Assembly (NCBI GenBank): GCA_040002435.1
Contig: JBDUEM010000050.1
Location: 1-33,701 of the forward strand
Length of the DNA: 33,701 bases
Direction of reading: 5' to 3'
Source: JANXXV01 sp040002435
GTDB lineage: Bacteria > Acidobacteriota > Terriglobia > Bryobacterales > Bryobacteraceae
Positions 1 to 7,492 of this stretch are shown here, piece after piece. How positions within the stretch are numbered: position 1 is the first letter of the stretch; each line of letters opens with the position of its first letter. The translations under genes and the position numbers were made by a program. Below the pieces are notes generated by a model. It was not told the DNA's origin. It searched no databases and was given only the letters and a program-made list of their open reading frames with translations.

Positions 1-198
1 CGAAAATATATTCTTCGGGGACTCAAACTCCATGAGCTGCACTAGCATGCAATTGGAGCACACGTAAGTATGGAGCGGATAATGAGCCTCCATGCGATGC
101 AGGTCTTCCTCTTTTAAATAAGAGTTGGCCAACGGAGAAAACCCGAGATCGACGAAGGTCTGCGAAAGCGATGACGCACATATTCGGCAGGACGGCAT
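1..198 (-). CDS. Sugar C-methyltransferase-like protein, N-terminal part (runs off left edge)
   Basis: Only the first 66 codons are in the window. They read MPSCRICASSLSQTFVDLG and continue with SPLANSYL, then a VCSNC pair. Two Cys pairs (C4/C7 and C47/C50) and the 'LG-SPLAN-YL' stretch match the zinc-binding N-terminal domain of SAM-dependent methyltransferases that act on nucleotide-linked deoxysugars (Methyltransf_13 type). The SAM-binding domain would lie beyond the edge. The ATG at 198 begins 6 nt after the rfbG stop, with no strong Shine-Dalgarno, so translation is probably coupled. The gene before it makes CDP-4-keto-6-deoxyglucose, so the likely substrate is a CDP-linked keto-deoxysugar; that is inference. 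An ORF overlapping here in another frame is a shadow. Confidence 0.8.
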   Translation of the reverse strand, partial: MPSCRICASSLSQTFVDLGFSPLANSYLKEEDLHRMEAHYPLHTYVCSNCMLVQLMEFESPKNIFS

Positions 199-204
199 AC
201 AGAG

Positions 205-1317
205 TCAGCAATACTCATGTTCCACGCCCGCATCGAACGGAGGCGACGCTGCATACGACAAAATTTGCTGGCGAGTCAATTCGGTCATTGAATTACCTGA
301 CCGCTGAAGTCGGTACCATTCAATGGTCGATGCCATTGCCATTTCGAGAGACCATCGGGGTTTCCAGCCTAGGTGCTGGCGGGCAAGAGTTGAGTCCAAA
401 GTTAGAATACCGGCTTCATGCAGATGATCTTCACCGTGACATTCCCAGCACGCTCCCTCGCCCCACATCGACGCGGCCAGCTTAACCACGTCCTCTACTC
501 TGCGAATTTCGGTTGCCTGCGGCCCGAAATTATATGAGTGTGCTAAATCGTGCGGTTTTTCGCAAAGGGCCTCGGCCAGTAGCAGGTATCCGGACAAGGG
601 ATCGAGAACATGCTGCCAAGGGCGAATCGACTGGGGTCTTCGCAACACGACTGGTTGCGCCAATGTGAAAGCGCGGACGCAGTCAGGGACGATTCGGTCC
701 GCTGCCCAGTCACCACCCCCGATGACGTTTCCAGCACGCGCCGATGCTACGCCTGTATCGTTACCCACAGCGAAAAAGGACTTCCGGTAAGACGCAGTGA
801 CCAGTTCTGCGCATCCTTTGCTAGCCGAATAGGGATCATGCCCACCAATTGCGTCGGATTCACGATACGGGCGAAATGTTTCAAGGTTCTGGTAGCACTT
901 GTCGCTGGTCACTATGACCACAGCCCGAACCGAGCGAACCGACCTGGCCGACTCGAGAACGTTAACCGTTCCCATAATATTGACAGCAAAAGTGTCTCTT
1001 GGTACGCCGTAGGACGCGCGAACGAGGGGTTGAGCAGCCAAGTGAAATATGATTTCCGCTTGGCTCTCGAGTATGCAACTTGTGACGTATTCAGGATTCC
1101 GCACATCGCCCCGTCGGTCATCCACGAAATCGGCAATACCCGTAGACGTGAATAAATTGTCGGGCATCTGCGGTGCTAGTGACAGGCCCGTCACTCGACT
1201 ACCCATCATATCCAGCCAGTGACAGAGCCAGCCACCTTTGAACCCGGTATGCCCCGTAACCAGTACTCGCTTGTCTTGCCAAAATCCCCGATGGCTCAGC
1301 AAGGCCACCTCTTCCAC
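205..1317 (-). CDS. rfbG: CDP-glucose 4,6-dehydratase
   Basis: Short-chain dehydrogenase/reductase family enzyme that converts CDP-glucose to CDP-4-keto-6-deoxyglucose, the branch point to CDP-linked dideoxy and branched sugars of O-antigens. Visible features are the NAD-binding TGHTGFKGGWL near the N terminus, a mid-protein YSASK (the Tyr-x3-Lys pair), and family-typical stretches such as HLAAQPLVRASY and NVIGGGDWA. The longest frame opens at GTG 1338, but a perfect AGGAGG at 1327-1332 lies 9 nt before GTG 1317. I therefore take GTG 1317 (about 370 residues), which still puts the start 22 nt inside rfbF. This arrangement implies coupled translation of rfbF and rfbG. The gene is full length for the family. 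Confidence 0.93.
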   Translation of the reverse strand: MEEVALLSHRGFWQDKRVLVTGHTGFKGGWLCHWLDMMGSRVTGLSLAPQMPDNLFTSTGIADFVDDRRGDVRNPEYVTSCILESQAEIIFHLAAQPLVRASYGVPRDTFAVNIMGTVNVLESARSVRSVRAVVIVTSDKCYQNLETFRPYRESDAIGGHDPYSASKGCAELVTASYRKSFFAVGNDTGVASARAGNVIGGGDWAADRIVPDCVRAFTLAQPVVLRRPQSIRPWQHVLDPLSGYLLLAEALCEKPHDLAHSYNFGPQATEIRRVEDVVKLAASMWGEGACWECHGEDHLHEAGILTLDSTLARQHLGWKPRWSLEMAMASTIEWYRLQRSGNSMTELTRQQILSYAASPPFDAGVEHEYC

Positions 1318-2069
1318 GGAGCGTTGCCTCCTACCCACAAGCTTTCAAGGTAGTGCTTTTCACGCAACGTATCCATGGGCTGCCAAAATCCCTCATGGCG
1401 ATAAGCGGCGAGTTCACCGCAAGAGGCCAATCGGCTGAGGGGTTCGCGTTCCCATACCGTATCATCGCCGTCAAGATACTGGAGAACTTCGGGTTCCAAG
1501 ACAAAAAAGCCCCCGTTAATCCACCCTCCCTCTCCTAGAGGCTTTTCGAGAAAGCCGGTTACTGTTTCGTCGTGTAATTCAAGGGCGCCAAATCGGGCCG
1601 GCGGCCGAGTGGCCGTCACGGTCGCGAGTTTTCCGTGCCTTTCATGAAACGCAAGCAGCGCGCGAATGTCGATGTTGGCCAGGCCGTCGCCATAGGTCAA
1701 GAAAAACGGTCCACGTCCGAGAAATCGCGCCACCTGGCGGACGCGGCCACCCGTCATCGTGTGCATCCCCGTGTCGACTAGTGTAACCTTCCACTTTTCC
1801 GCGCGACTGCAATGTGTAGTGGTTTTACCAGTTACGAAATCGATAGTGAGATCAGAAGTGTGAAGTACGTAGTTTGCGAAGAACTCCTTTATAACGTAGC
1901 CTTTATATCCGAGGCAAATCACGAAGTCATCGAAGCCGGCGGCTGAGAAACCCTTCATGATATGAAGCAGAATCGGCATGCCACCGATTTCGACCATCGG
2001 TTTGGGACGAAGGTGTGTTTCCTCTGACAACCGACTCCCAAGTCCACCGGCTAGGATCACAACTTTCAT
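1296..2069 (-). CDS. rfbF: Glucose-1-phosphate cytidylyltransferase
   Basis: Makes CDP-glucose from CTP and glucose 1-phosphate, the substrate of the next gene. The 257-residue length is normal. The N terminus MKVVILAGGLGSRLSEET followed by RPKPMVEIGG is the nucleotidyltransferase signature (glycine-rich loop plus the PKPM lysine). Further on, FLTYGDGLANIDI carries the metal-binding Asp and GFWQPMDTLREK is typical of RfbF. The start ATG 2069 has no obvious strong Shine-Dalgarno. It appears to be the first gene of the leftward sugar cluster, with a gene-poor stretch upstream that would hold the promoter. The last codons overlap the rfbG start and contain its ribosome-binding site. Confidence 0.95.
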   Translation of the reverse strand: MKVVILAGGLGSRLSEETHLRPKPMVEIGGMPILLHIMKGFSAAGFDDFVICLGYKGYVIKEFFANYVLHTSDLTIDFVTGKTTTHCSRAEKWKVTLVDTGMHTMTGGRVRQVARFLGRGPFFLTYGDGLANIDIRALLAFHERHGKLATVTATRPPARFGALELHDETVTGFLEKPLGEGGWINGGFFVLEPEVLQYLDGDDTVWEREPLSRLASCGELAAYRHEGFWQPMDTLREKHYLESLWVGGNAPWKRWPC

Positions 2070-2576
2070 TCTGGGGATATATCGGCCGGAGGAGCTGCCA
2101 CCGATAGTCCGCAGATTAACGTATTAGCCCGTCCGCAGGTCAGATCCAACCCGCATCAATCACTCGACTGCACTTTTCTGGGTACCTGAGAATTGCCGGG
2201 TGAGTCATAACCGAGAAAACATCACGCTACTAAGATTCGTGATAGGTCCCACCGGAGTTGAGGCGAAACTATCTTTAGAAGTAAATCGAAGAATCCTCGA
2301 AGAGCGGCAGCATTCGTTCCTTCGGCTTGCTGATCGTGCTTCCCATTTCGCGTCTATAGCAGAGCCCGTGAGTTCGAGAGGTTGCTCTAATCAGAGCATC
2401 TGCAATGTCGCGCAGATGGCTCTTCGAAGATGTTCCATCTGCTCCCCGCCAGCCAGGCAAGTTCGGTATCGATTCAATGCAAGTCAATGCCCGGGACGGA
2501 CCATGCTTCGGTGTGGCGGCGTCGCGACATCGCGATACTTCAATCACCGCATCGGATTTCCAAACCCGCCCATCGT
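2070..2576. other. Gene-poor stretch upstream of rfbF
   Basis: About 500 bases with no ORF I can assign. Open frames exist on both strands (plus 2200-2598, minus 2275-2592), but their translations show no recognisable domain, no good ribosome-binding site and unusual composition. It is somewhat less GC-rich than the neighbouring genes. The stretch probably contains the promoter of the leftward rfbF-rfbG cluster, but I could not pick a convincing -35/-10 pair. No repeat or mobile-element end was seen. Confidence 0.4.
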
Positions 2577-2753
2577 TCAGCAGGGGATCCACGACTGATG
2601 TGCCTCGGGATCTTCGCCAGAACCCGCCGCCATCAGAAGGTTACGCAATCTTTCTGCGCTAGGAGTATGGCCCCGCCTTAATTTCTCAATGTCGCCGTCG
2701 CTCAGCTTCAGCGCGGCGAAGCGAAAACGTGCCAATTGGAATTCCCGCCGCAC
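2577..2753 (-). CDS. Possible small protein or gene remnant, 58 codons
   Basis: A minus-strand frame starting at GTG 2753, with GGGAG 7 nt before it, gives a 58-residue peptide. It begins RREFQLARFRFAALKLSDGD and includes LRNLLMAAGSGEDPEAHQSW near its end. The pattern 'LA-FRFAALKLSDGD..KL...' followed by 'LLMAAG...AH..W' looks like real protein, and I associate it with short unknown proteins of acidobacteria, from memory only. It lies about 100 nt downstream of the FAD oxidoreductase stop and points the same way, so it could be cotranscribed. A 46-codon frame (2708-2848) overlaps its start. It may be a complete small gene or the 3' end of a decayed one. No function can be proposed. Confidence 0.4.
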   Translation of the reverse strand: MRREFQLARFRFAALKLSDGDIEKLRRGHTPSAERLRNLLMAAGSGEDPEAHQSWIPC

Positions 2754-2854
2754 TCGTTGACTCCCAGCGCAGACCCCTCGGCTCGTAGGTCCACGGAAAA
2801 CGGAGCGTCAATTCGCCGTTCTGCCTCGAAGCTCAACGGCACGGGCATCTGGAA

Positions 2855-4210
2855 TCAACCGCGCTCAAACAAGGTTCCCTGCCCCAGCAACCAATGCGGA
2901 TCCAGCCGCCGCTTCACGGCCTTCATCGCTTCAATCTCAGCCGGCGAATACTGAATCGCAAGCAGGTGTGCTTTCCGCTTTCCCAAGCCGTGCTCGGCCC
3001 CGACAGTTCCTCCAAGCGAAACGGCCTTCCGGGCTAACTCCACCATTAAAGCCTTCGCGCGTTCCGCCTCCACGCCATCAGCGGGCAGAATATTCACGTG
3101 AACGTGCGCGTCGCCAATGTGCCCGAAGATCACGTATTGACCGGGAAATTCCGCTTCCAACCGATGGCGATAATGCGCCATCATCGCCGCATTTTCGCTC
3201 ACGGGAACCGCGAAATCCGTCCCCATCTTTTGCAAGCCACGCTGCCGGATGGTGCTGTTTACCGCTTCCGGGAGTCCATGGCGGAATTTCCGGAATCGCT
3301 CCCGTTCGCGATCGGTGGAGGCGAACCATGAATCTTCGGCCAATGCCCGCGAAACCTCCAGCCGCTGCTCCCATGCGTCCATTTCAGACTCGTCCACAAT
3401 CTCCTGCTCCACCAGAAGCGCTGCCAGAGCCTGCTTTGGAATGCCGTCGTTCTTCTGCCGCAGAAGTTCGAGAGAACCTGCGTCGAAATACTCAAGCATG
3501 CGCAACCCGGGAATCGGCCGCCACGCCTCCACTGCACGCAAAGCATCGGCATCGCTGGGAAAGAAAATCACCCCTGCCAAAATCTCGCCCGGAGTTTTGA
3601 CCAGCCGCACGGTAGCCTCCGTCACCACTCCCAGCGTGCCCTCAGACCCGATGAACAAGTCCAGCCAATCCATTCCCGGATGTAACAGAAAACCGGCAGA
3701 ATGTTTCGTGGTTTGCGGGCGCGGCAGAGCTACAGTATCAAAATCAATCGCCTCGCCGCGGCGGTAGGCATGCACCGCGCCGTCCATCGTGACCACGCGC
3801 AACCCCAGAACGTGCCGTCGCGTGTCGCGGCATCGAAAACTTCTCGAACCGCTGGCATTGCATGCAACCGTTCCACCCAAAGACGCGCCGGATTCCGTGG
3901 GGTCGGGAGCATAGAACTGACCACTGGGAGCGGCGGCCGCCTGCAGATCCTTCAGTAAAACACCGGCGCCAACCCGAGCCTGCCTCAGCCCGATATCGAT
4001 GTCGCGAAACTTCTCCGTGGAAACCACCCAACCGCCCTGAGCCACCCGGGCGCCCGTCAAACCGGTGCCCGCGCCTGCAATGGTCACGGGAATCCGCTTT
4101 GAGTTGGCCTCGCGCAGTACCCCCTGCAACTCCGCTTCCGTCGCCGGAACAAACAGCGCTTCGGCGTGTCCCTTATAACCGGAGGCGTCTTCCAGATAAG
4201 CGGGATTCAC
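2855..4210 (-). CDS. FAD-binding oxidoreductase, GlcD / D-lactate dehydrogenase type
   Basis: Flavoprotein of the vanillyl-alcohol oxidase fold (FAD_binding_4 followed by FAD-oxidase C), 451 residues, the usual length for GlcD or cytochrome-linked D-lactate dehydrogenases. The FAD-binding part shows TIAGAGTGLTGARVAQGG near residues 42-59, DPTESGASLGGTVACNASG near 103-121 and FIGSEGTLGVVTEATV. The C-terminal catalytic part shows GHIGDAHVHVN and GAEHGLGKRK, including the metal-binding His residues. It probably oxidises a 2-hydroxy acid such as D-lactate or glycolate; the exact substrate cannot be read from sequence. The start is GTG 4210, 3 nt after the RNase J stop, with GAGG 8 nt upstream inside the RNase J end, so the two are probably one transcript. 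Confidence 0.9.
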   Translation of the reverse strand: MNPAYLEDASGYKGHAEALFVPATEAELQGVLREANSKRIPVTIAGAGTGLTGARVAQGGWVVSTEKFRDIDIGLRQARVGAGVLLKDLQAAAAPSGQFYAPDPTESGASLGGTVACNASGSRSFRCRDTRRHVLGLRVVTMDGAVHAYRRGEAIDFDTVALPRPQTTKHSAGFLLHPGMDWLDLFIGSEGTLGVVTEATVRLVKTPGEILAGVIFFPSDADALRAVEAWRPIPGLRMLEYFDAGSLELLRQKNDGIPKQALAALLVEQEIVDESEMDAWEQRLEVSRALAEDSWFASTDRERERFRKFRHGLPEAVNSTIRQRGLQKMGTDFAVPVSENAAMMAHYRHRLEAEFPGQYVIFGHIGDAHVHVNILPADGVEAERAKALMVELARKAVSLGGTVGAEHGLGKRKAHLLAIQYSPAEIEAMKAVKRRLDPHWLLGQGTLFERG

Positions 4211-4213
4211 CCG

Positions 4214-5884
4214 TCAGACCTCGAGGATGACGGGCATGATCAACGGCCGGCGGGATGTCTGTTTGGTGAGATAGCGTTTCAAATCCGCCCGGATCTTCTC
4301 CTGCATGACGCCCCAGTCGGTTCGTTCCTCGGCGCTGGAACTTTCCAGGGTTTTTGCTACCACCATGCGCGCCTCCTGCATCATTCGTCCACTGTCTTCC
4401 ACGGAAACAAAGCCGCGGGACACAATTTCCGGAAGCCCCTCGCACTTACCCGTCTGCTTGTTGATCGCAATGATCGGCAGCACAAACCCGTCTTCCGACA
4501 GATGCCGCCTGTCACGGATCACCATGTCTTCCACCACTTCGTCCAGTGAGCCGGAATCGATGCAGATCCGTCCCACGGCAACCTTCGGACCCATCCGCGC
4601 TCCGCGCGAATCAATCTCCACGGTCTGCCCCGTCTCCAATACAAATGCCTGTTCCATCCCGGCATGGCTCAAATTCCGCGCAAGCGAAGCATGCTTCGCC
4701 ATCTGCCGGTATTCCCCATGCAGCGGAATGAAATAACGCGGACGCACCAGGTTCAGAATCAGCTTCAGCTCTTCCACGCTTGCGTGCCCGGATACATGTA
4801 CCGGCGGATTCATTGACCCGTAGACCAGGTCCGCGCCGCGCTTGGCCACGTGGTTCATCATGCGGTAAATCGCCTTCTCATTCCCCGGAATAATTCGGGA
4901 GCTTAGAACAACGGTGTCCCCGCGTTCCACCGACAAGCTCTTATGCTGATCCACCGCCACACGCGAGAGGGCGGACATCGGCTCCCCTTGCGTCCCTGAA
5001 ACCACCACGCAAACCTTGCCCGGCGCCGCGGACATAATGTCCTGCGGGCGAAGCAGGATGTTATCGGGGATGGTCAACAAGCCAAGATTGTGGGCAATCT
5101 CGGTCACATTATTCATGCTCCGGCCCAGGAAGGCCACCTTTCGCCCGAATTCGGCCGACAAGTCGAGGATTTGCTGCAAGCGATGAATCGACGAACTGAA
5201 ACACGAGATGACGACTCGCCGTTCCGCACGGTTAAAGATGTCCTCGAGGCGAGGCCGCACCGCGCGTTCGCTCTCGGTATAACCGGACCTGTCGACGTTG
5301 GTCGAGTCCGACATCAGCAGCAGGACGCCGCGCTTGCCATACTCGGCAAATGTGTGCAAATCGAATAGCTCGTTGTCGGTCGGAGTCGGGTCCACCTTGA
5401 AGTCGCCGGTATGGATCACGACCCCAAGCGGCGTGGTAATCGCCATTGCCACCGCACTGACAATAGAGTGCGTGACGCGGATGAACTCCACCACAAACGG
5501 GCCAAGCTCAACCTTCTCCCCGGCCTTCACCCGTTTCAGCACGGCGGCTTTATCCAGATCGTGCTCTTCGAGCCGCCGTTCCACCAGCGCCAGGGTGAAA
5601 TCGGTCCCGTAGATCGGGATGTTCATCTGGGCCAAGAGGAAGGGAATTCCGCCAATGTGGTCTTCGTGTCCGTGTGTAAGCAGAAGCCCCCGGACCATGG
5701 ACCGGTGCTCCTCCAGGTACGCGAAATCGGGCGTGACGATATCAACGCCCAGCAGTTCGGCATCGGGGAACATCATGCCGGCGTCGATGACGATAATATC
5801 GTCACCATAACGTAAGGCCATGGAGTTCATCCCGAACTCGCCGAGTCCCCCGAGGGGAATAATCTGGAGTTTACGGTCTGACAT
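4214..5884 (-). CDS. rnj: Ribonuclease J
   Basis: Metallo-beta-lactamase/beta-CASP ribonuclease with endonuclease and 5'-3' exonuclease activity in mRNA decay and rRNA maturation. HGHEDHIGG at residues 71-79 is the zinc motif, followed by family stretches THSIVSAVAMAI, HTGDFKVDPTP, SDSTNVDRSGYTESE, SGTQGEPMSALSR and the beta-CASP HVSGHAS and PLHGEYR. I take ATG 5884 (MSDRKLQIIPLGGLGEFGMN, 556 residues), which matches the family N terminus. A TTG at 5914 would add ten residues but has no support. The C-terminal oligomerisation domain is present, so the gene is full length. It precedes the FAD oxidoreductase by 3 nt. Confidence 0.95.
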   Translation of the reverse strand: MSDRKLQIIPLGGLGEFGMNSMALRYGDDIIVIDAGMMFPDAELLGVDIVTPDFAYLEEHRSMVRGLLLTHGHEDHIGGIPFLLAQMNIPIYGTDFTLALVERRLEEHDLDKAAVLKRVKAGEKVELGPFVVEFIRVTHSIVSAVAMAITTPLGVVIHTGDFKVDPTPTDNELFDLHTFAEYGKRGVLLLMSDSTNVDRSGYTESERAVRPRLEDIFNRAERRVVISCFSSSIHRLQQILDLSAEFGRKVAFLGRSMNNVTEIAHNLGLLTIPDNILLRPQDIMSAAPGKVCVVVSGTQGEPMSALSRVAVDQHKSLSVERGDTVVLSSRIIPGNEKAIYRMMNHVAKRGADLVYGSMNPPVHVSGHASVEELKLILNLVRPRYFIPLHGEYRQMAKHASLARNLSHAGMEQAFVLETGQTVEIDSRGARMGPKVAVGRICIDSGSLDEVVEDMVIRDRRHLSEDGFVLPIIAINKQTGKCEGLPEIVSRGFVSVEDSGRMMQEARMVVAKTLESSSAEERTDWGVMQEKIRADLKRYLTKQTSRRPLIMPVILEV

Positions 5885-5945
5885 AGAAACTTCAGGGTAG
5901 CAGGTTGACAGCAACTATCTCAATGGAAAGGCCTTTTTAGCTTGT

Positions 5946-6452
5946 TCAAGGCAAAAAAGCGAGGCTTGCGATCAACACTCCCGCTACAGCGGAAACCAGG
6001 CCCACCGTTGGGAACAATTTCTTTTTCGAGATGAAGTAAAGGGAGCACAGGACCAGCCCCAGCTCCAACAGCCCCTCTCCCAGGTCGTACTTCAAAGCCT
6101 TGTGCTCAGCCAGTCTGGTTTCGGCCTCTTTCTCTTGGGCTTCCTTCTGGATCTCTTCATCTTCCCGTTTATAGCGCTCCGATTCCTTGTGAAACTCTTC
6201 GGAGAGGCCGCTTTGCGATTTCGAGGCCACCCGTTCGGCAATGTCGTACTGCGCGCGCTTGATGCTTTTGGCCTGGTAGAACGCCCATTTATCGTTCGCC
6301 TCGGTCTTAAAAATCACGGCGTCGGTGTGCGAACGGTGAGACATGATCGTAACCGCCGCCAGAAAGACGGCAATGATGGCCGCCGTCACTCCAATCCGTT
6401 GTCCAAACGGATCAGCTTCATGTCCTTCGTGGTGGATCTCTAGCTCTGCCAT
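5946..6452 (-). CDS. DUF4337-like membrane protein
   Basis: 168 residues of unknown function. The short acidic, His-rich N terminus is followed by a TM segment near residues 21-38 (GVTAAIIAVFLAAVTIMS). A long charged, probably coiled-coil middle covers about residues 75-120 (rich in E, K and R), and two TM segments lie at the C terminus (LELGLVLCSLYFIS and VGLVSAVAGVLIASLAFL). The order 'TM - AFYQAKSIK - charged helix - two TM' matches the DUF4337 family. A Shine-Dalgarno AGGGAGA sits 4 nt before ATG 6452. The gene lies 14 nt downstream of the DUF421 gene, so the two are likely cotranscribed. Confidence 0.8.
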   Translation of the reverse strand: MAELEIHHEGHEADPFGQRIGVTAAIIAVFLAAVTIMSHRSHTDAVIFKTEANDKWAFYQAKSIKRAQYDIAERVASKSQSGLSEEFHKESERYKREDEEIQKEAQEKEAETRLAEHKALKYDLGEGLLELGLVLCSLYFISKKKLFPTVGLVSAVAGVLIASLAFLP

Positions 6453-6466
6453 GGAATCTCCCTGTA

Positions 6467-7060
6467 TTAATTCGTCTTCAAACTGAGTGCTTCTACCTGC
6501 TGCGCCAGCTTTTCCAGCCGCTCCAATAACTGCGCGTGGCGAGACTCATCCGTGCTCGGCGTTTTAGACCGCAGCACAAAGGTGCCGCCGGGTTCCAAAA
6601 CGCAGCTGTCGAGTTCGTTCAGGCTGGCAAAGCCTTGCCGGTGCGCCACGGACGTCAATTCCGAGATACTCAAGAGCTCCTTCGCCATATTCTGGTGCAT
6701 CAACTTGCCGTTCTCCATGAGCTGGGTAGGAGAACCCTCAATCACCTGATCCAGACGCCGGTGCTTAAACAGGAACCGGACGACAAAGTAGTTGGTGACC
6801 AGCAGCGAAAACGCGCCGATGAAGCCGCCCAGCAGAGAATTGTCGTCGCCGATTATGGCGTTTTGAACGGTGTTGGAAAGCGACAGCAGAACCACCAGGT
6901 CGAAGGGATTCAACTGGGCCAGCTCCCGCTTGCCGAACACTCGGAGCATCAAAACCAGGAACACGTATACCAGAACGGGGCGCAGGATTTTTTCGCTGAC
7001 CGGAATTTTCAAGGTCAGCATGTCATTCCAGAGGGCGGTCGCCACAACGGTGGCCATCAT
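6467..7060 (-). CDS. DUF421 / YetF-family membrane protein
   Basis: Integral membrane protein with three N-terminal TM helices and a cytoplasmic beta domain. KILRPVLVYVFLVLMLRVFGKREL, seen here in two overlapping halves, then LNPFDLVVLLSLSNTVQNAI is the hallmark of the YetF/DUF421 family. The C-terminal region contains the typical 'G-P--L-ENGKL' (EGSPTQLMENGKL) and ends in a short amphipathic helix. The molecular role is unknown; Bacillus relatives are linked to spore or envelope functions. I chose ATG 7060 (MMATVVATALWNDML), although an in-frame TTG at 7102 would add 14 residues. No start has a strong ribosome-binding site. A tandem repeat and a hairpin lie just upstream. Confidence 0.85.
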   Translation of the reverse strand: MMATVVATALWNDMLTLKIPVSEKILRPVLVYVFLVLMLRVFGKRELAQLNPFDLVVLLSLSNTVQNAIIGDDNSLLGGFIGAFSLLVTNYFVVRFLFKHRRLDQVIEGSPTQLMENGKLMHQNMAKELLSISELTSVAHRQGFASLNELDSCVLEPGGTFVLRSKTPSTDESRHAQLLERLEKLAQQVEALSLKTN

Positions 7061-7109
7061 GGCACAAGACTCACAAATTGGCAGAGGGGCAGCTTCATAC
7101 AATCATTAT

Positions 7110-7143
7110 TGTACTGCCATGATGTACTGCCATGATTGTACTG
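7110..7143. repeat. 13-bp tandem direct repeat, about 2.5 copies
   Basis: TGTACTGCCATGA occurs at 7110-7122 and again directly at 7123-7135, followed after one base by a partial copy TGTACTG (7137-7143). It lies immediately upstream of the DUF421 gene, where its promoter or operator should be. It could be a replication-slippage product or a repeated regulator site. Confidence 0.8.
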
Positions 7144-7194
7144 AGATGGCGGCCGCCGGGGAACGATGGTGGAATTTGGGCCCTTCTATAGCAA

Positions 7195-7225
7195 AAATGC
7201 TCACCTTTGGAGGAGGTGAGCATTT
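7195..7225 (-). terminator. Perfect 12-bp hairpin, likely terminator for leftward transcription
   Basis: AAATGCTCACCT (7195-7206) and AGGTGAGCATTT (7214-7225) form a perfect 12-bp inverted repeat with a 7-base loop. Read on the minus strand the right arm runs into a short T tract (TTTTT, broken after by G), as in an intrinsic terminator. This would end transcripts from the secA/DUF6599 block, although the last stop is about 270 nt upstream. The terminator role is inference; a protein-binding palindrome is an alternative. Confidence 0.55.
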
Positions 7226-7492
7226 GCCATAGCCCCGACTCAATCAGGGCGATGTTATTGGGAGAATCAGACTCAACGGAATCGCAACCGTCAAAATCTG
7301 GTATGTGATTTGGATATTATGGCCAGCGGAGGTTTTAGTCAAGAGAAAATCCAGCCAGCGAAAAGTGGTCCATAACATGCCGTGCACAAACAACTTAGAT
7401 CGCAAGTGTTTTTTCCTCAGGTTGTGCAAAACCCGGGCAAACAGTACCTGGAGAGTAAGGGTTTTAACTCCAACCCACACAAACAAAGGAAG
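7226..7492. other. Gene-free stretch downstream of the DUF6599-like gene
   Basis: With the repeat and hairpin to its left, this makes about 400 bases without an assignable gene. Base composition is visibly AT-richer than in the flanking genes. A minus-strand frame at 7244-7486 begins with TTG, lacks a ribosome-binding site and has no recognisable domain, so I do not call it. It would be the 3' untranslated part of the DUF6599-like transcript. Confidence 0.4.

Noticed and set aside
2275..2592. 105-codon minus-strand frame upstream of rfbF
   Set aside because: No recognisable domain, odd composition, no good ribosome-binding site, and it overlaps the more plausible 58-codon frame at its start.
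7244..7486. 80-codon minus-strand frame in the gap after the DUF6599-like gene
   Set aside because: TTG start without a ribosome-binding site, no domain, AT-rich gap sequence; likely chance.
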